This document shows, piece by piece, positions 61,068 through 64,000 of a DNA stretch of 64,000 bases. Positions within the stretch are counted from its first letter, which is position 1. Each line of letters starts with the position of its first letter. The stretch comes from Trichomonas vaginalis G3 (lineage: Eukaryota > Parabasalia > Trichomonadida > Trichomonadidae). The DNA lies in the NCBI RefSeq assembly GCF_026262505.1, contig NC_067204.1, positions 15,726,165 to 15,790,164 on the forward strand. Direction: 5' to 3'. Both the position numbers and the translations under genes were made by a program. A model generated the notes under the pieces. It had not been told where the DNA came from. It worked only from the letters and a program-made list of their open reading frames with translations, and searched no databases.

Positions 61068-62066
61068 ATGGTTAATTATGCAAACGTAGTTTCTATAGGA
61101 TTGGCAATGATTAGCATCATGCTTATAGGCTATATGTGCGGTAAATTCAAAATCATGACAAAAGAAGGCGCTGCAGTCTTAAATCGTTATGTATATCGTG
61201 TTTGTTTTCTTCCTGTTCTTGCACGCATGCTTGCAAGCAAGAAATTCAAGGAAATAAATTTCTATCCTCTAGCTGTAGCCACTTTAGTTGCTGTTTGCGT
61301 CATATTAATGCTAACAATCATTTTCGTACTACCAGTCAAAGATAAACTTAACACGTACATTACATGCTTGATGCCAGTATGCTACATTAACTATGTTATC
61401 TCAGGAATTCCAATTTTCCAAACAATTTGGGATCCAAACGAGTCAAGTGTAGTTTCCATCATGACTCTTGCAAACGACCTACTTACAAATCCAACATACA
61501 TCACTCTCAGCGCAATTTGGTCAATTGGATTCGAAAATCAAGAAAGACTCCAAAATGGTGAAATACCAAAAAAATTCGGTTGGCCAGAAGTTAAAAACGT
61601 TCTAATTCGCATTGTTACCTCTCCAATTCTACTTGGAAACGCTGCAGGTTTAATTTACTCTGCAACTGGTCTTCCAATGCCAACATTCGTTGCAGAGTTC
61701 TTAAAATTGGGTGGTGATGTTGTGCTTCCAATGTCTTTGTTCTGTTTTGGAGTATTTCTTTCCCATCATACACTTGTTGCTTGCGGATGGATAAAATTCA
61801 TCTCCTGCCTTGCAATAAGACATCTAATATCACCTGCATGGGCTGTACTTTGGTGCTACGTTTTGAAATTACCAGGAAAATTATCAAGGCAATGCGTTAT
61901 AATGACAGCACAACCAACAGCAGCAGTAGCTTATTTACTTGCTGAATCGACAGGTTTGGGCCAAGGAATTGCTTCAACCATGGTTTTCTGGACGACCATC
62001 ATTTGCATCCCTGCTATATTGTTTTGGCTATGGCTATTCGATATAACAGGACTTTTCAAAGAATAA
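61068..62066 (+). CDS. Auxin-efflux-carrier (AEC/PIN-like) family transporter
   Basis: A 332-residue membrane protein from ATG 61068 (MVNYANVVSIGLAMISIMLI); the longer frame upstream has no ATG and includes non-conserved sequence. About ten hydrophobic segments: five in the first half, a cytosolic loop around FENQERLQNGEIPKKFGWPE, and five in the second. Family hallmarks are the N-terminal GYMCGKFKIM...AAVLNRYVYRVCFLP block and the C-terminal QPTAAVAYLLAESTG block. These proteins export weak organic acids or related small molecules. In trichomonads the substrate is unknown. Intact, several-pass, probably in an internal or plasma membrane. Confidence 0.88.
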   Translation: MVNYANVVSIGLAMISIMLIGYMCGKFKIMTKEGAAVLNRYVYRVCFLPVLARMLASKKFKEINFYPLAVATLVAVCVILMLTIIFVLPVKDKLNTYITCLMPVCYINYVISGIPIFQTIWDPNESSVVSIMTLANDLLTNPTYITLSAIWSIGFENQERLQNGEIPKKFGWPEVKNVLIRIVTSPILLGNAAGLIYSATGLPMPTFVAEFLKLGGDVVLPMSLFCFGVFLSHHTLVACGWIKFISCLAIRHLISPAWAVLWCYVLKLPGKLSRQCVIMTAQPTAAVAYLLAESTGLGQGIASTMVFWTTIICIPAILFWLWLFDITGLFKE

Positions 62067-62304
62067 TACATTGATATATTTCATTCTATCCAATAATAAT
62101 ATGTTTGATATAAAATTTTCTTTCGGAATTACTTTGATTTTTTCTTCATACTACATAAAACATGTGTAAAATTAAGTTATCACTTCAAAACCACATATAT
62201 TATGAAAAAATTGAAGAATTAAGATTATTTCTTGAATCAAAGAAAGCTACTGTTTAAGAAATAATTGGGTCTCTACACAGACTAACTATGCATGTAATTT
62301 TATT
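62067..62304. other. Intergenic spacer
   Basis: Short AT-rich spacer between two plus-strand genes; no feature before the candidate initiator at 62305. Confidence 0.4.
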
Positions 62305-62310
62305 TCATTT
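62305..62310 (+). promoter_or_regulatory. Candidate Inr of the ARM-like gene
   Basis: TCATTT fits TCAYWW and lies 18 nt before the ATG at 62329. Confidence 0.5.
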
Positions 62311-62328
62311 ATATTGAGTTAATCTAGG

Positions 62329-63720
62329 ATGGATGATCTTGAAGAAAAAAATGATATAAAATTCAAAAACAAGCTTATAAATAACATGAATAGTAATAGG
62401 GAAGAAGATGAGTCAGAGAAAACATTCCAATTCAATGAAAATAAACTAAATTTATCTCTTCAACAGCTATCAAGTCAAAATCAAGAAGAAATAAGTAATT
62501 CAATTGAAATTTTACAATCATACCTTACAGAATACCCCGAAAAATCAATAAATTATTTTTCAAATCTTCATTTTCAGCAATTATTGAATTTAATATCAAA
62601 CCAAATCGATTATTACAATGCATTATTTGTATTGTCACAGCTACAATCTGCTACAGACAAATTCACATCTTTATTTTTAAGCCAAGAATTCATAAATTGC
62701 ATTGTTTCTAGTATAGATGGCTTTGATGATAGTGATATTGATTTGTTACTGAACTTATTCACAAACATTCTCATTGATTATCCAGAATTTATCATAACTC
62801 TTAAAGAGACAAATCTTTTCCAAAAACTAGCTTTCGATTTGATATCAGAGTCCGAAGAATACCAAAAATTCAATGCAATTTTGCTTTTGAATGAGAATTT
62901 GGAAGTTTCTGAATTTTTAACTTTAATTCGGCGTCAAACTCCTATTTTAGCAAGAAATCTAGACAACAATGATACTCAAGAATTTAAATACGATATCCTC
63001 CTTACTATAACTAAGATAGCTTCTGATTATAAATTTTTAGCTCCAAAACTTTGCGATGCCGTTTCAGCATACTTGACCAATTCCGATCCTCCACCATTGC
63101 AATTGATCTATAAGACACTAATCATCGCTTTTCAAAGGGAAGAATTGAAAATTGTAACAGTAATTTTAGATCTTTTCAAAATTTACTCGAATTTCAACTC
63201 TTCGATTGCTATTATGCTTAGAATATATGGAATATTTGATGTTCTGCGTCCAATGATGACTTATACTGACCAAGAAGTCGTATCTCGCGCAATTCTTTGT
63301 TTTGCTTCACATTCTATTGCTCAATCAGAGTTAGCTCCAAATACATGGCAACTACTACAAGAAATTGACTATCAGAAGGTCTTTTCTGAAGGAAATTTCC
63401 TTACAAAACAAGGAATTATCAGTTTAATACTTCAAGCAATGGATTTATTTGATAACGAAACAATAGAACAAGTTTTTGATGAATACTTTATTGAGCAACT
63501 GGTTGAATTCTCTCAATCCGAGGAAAATAAACAAAATATTTATTTTATCTTCGGAAAACTATTGAATTTATCAGAAAACGCTAAACATTACGTTGATATG
63601 CTTAATGATCTTAATTTCATGGAGATTGCTGAAGATGATGCTTATAATAATCAAAACGAAACAATTTGCGAGATTGCATCAGAATTTCTTAATGAATTCC
63701 AACGTATATCAGATATGTAA
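62329..63720 (+). CDS. Armadillo-like helical-repeat protein
   Basis: A 463-residue protein built of repeating helical hairpins from residue ~40 on (for example IVSSIDGFDDSDIDLLLNLF, and IALAFQREELKIVTVILDL-like units), typical of the armadillo/HEAT superfamily. The first ~35 residues are acidic and lysine-rich, but no clear importin-beta-binding basic cluster is present. Importin-alpha relatives are one option, as trichomonads have many divergent ARM proteins; the asparagine and tryptophan ladders of importin-alpha are not obvious. Intact frame, stop at 63720. Confidence 0.65.
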   Translation: MDDLEEKNDIKFKNKLINNMNSNREEDESEKTFQFNENKLNLSLQQLSSQNQEEISNSIEILQSYLTEYPEKSINYFSNLHFQQLLNLISNQIDYYNALFVLSQLQSATDKFTSLFLSQEFINCIVSSIDGFDDSDIDLLLNLFTNILIDYPEFIITLKETNLFQKLAFDLISESEEYQKFNAILLLNENLEVSEFLTLIRRQTPILARNLDNNDTQEFKYDILLTITKIASDYKFLAPKLCDAVSAYLTNSDPPPLQLIYKTLIIAFQREELKIVTVILDLFKIYSNFNSSIAIMLRIYGIFDVLRPMMTYTDQEVVSRAILCFASHSIAQSELAPNTWQLLQEIDYQKVFSEGNFLTKQGIISLILQAMDLFDNETIEQVFDEYFIEQLVEFSQSEENKQNIYFIFGKLLNLSENAKHYVDMLNDLNFMEIAEDDAYNNQNETICEIASEFLNEFQRISDM

Positions 63721-64000
63721 TGATATTTATATATATTTATATTTGTTTGTATTGTTTTTATTTATAAAGTATAAATTTTGTTTAATTATTTTCAGAATTA
63801 ATCTTTGTTATCATACACTCACCAATTAAAACTACAAACATAACGTTTGGAAAGACAAATGTCATAAAATTAATAGACTTTAATACTTTTCAAAGTAATA
63901 ATGTTTAACATTTGTTTATTTATAAATATATTTCAGTGAAAGAGGAAGTTCAACTACATTCTTATAGTTATGAGATCGATATTTGTACTATATGAAAGGA
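63721..64000. other. Window edge, no gene seen
   Basis: AT-rich sequence after the ARM-like gene; nothing supported. Confidence 0.4.

Overview
This is an AT-rich eukaryotic window from a trichomonad (Parabasalia; Trichomonas or Tritrichomonas type). The gene content is typical of that group: BspA-like leucine-rich-repeat surface proteins, a Pmp-like beta-helix protein, small Myb proteins, CAMK-like kinases, ankyrin relics and a full-length Maverick/Polinton. No introns were recognised. Several start codons are preceded at short distance by the trichomonad initiator TCAYWW. I cannot fix the species.

Left host region (1-32309). A diverged inverted duplication frames the first 15 kb: a frameshifted BspA gene plus a Myb 3' fragment (about 235-3549, minus) mirrors an intact Myb gene plus intact BspA gene (about 11994-15135, plus). 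Between the arms lie a 3'-5' exonuclease with C2H2-like fingers, a broken copy of the gene at 17789-18388, a coiled-coil gene and a frameshifted secreted beta-helix gene. Then come an Erv46/ERGIC3 homologue, an LZTFL1-like gene, an array of six consecutive hairpins (19585-20034) between a kinase gene with one in-frame stop and a kinase C-terminal relic, a coiled-coil gene, a multiply broken 2.65-kb gene, a 2.9-kb gene-poor stretch, an intact kinase and ankyrin relics.

Mobile region (32310-55655). A 23.3-kb Maverick/Polinton has terminal inverted repeats, a Dam-type adenine methyltransferase, a retroviral-type integrase, a phage-like tail fibre, two candidate membrane-active virion proteins, a duplicated candidate virion protein, a broken HNH endonuclease, an A32/FtsK-like ATPase relic and a candidate capsid relic. 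Genes are packed head to head with 17-18-nt divergent promoters. The left third is fairly intact. The right half (about 43-54 kb) is full of frameshifts and satellites, and no protein-primed DNA polymerase B was recognised. The right end carries an inverted methyltransferase fragment followed by a 1.18-kb perfect-style palindrome bounded by two copies of the element terminus.

Right host region (55656-64000). After a 115-120-bp tandem repeat and a striking 62-nt perfect three-way-junction structure there are ordinary host genes: an R2R3 Myb, ribosomal protein eS17, a PCI-domain protein, an auxin-efflux-carrier-family transporter and an armadillo-like protein.
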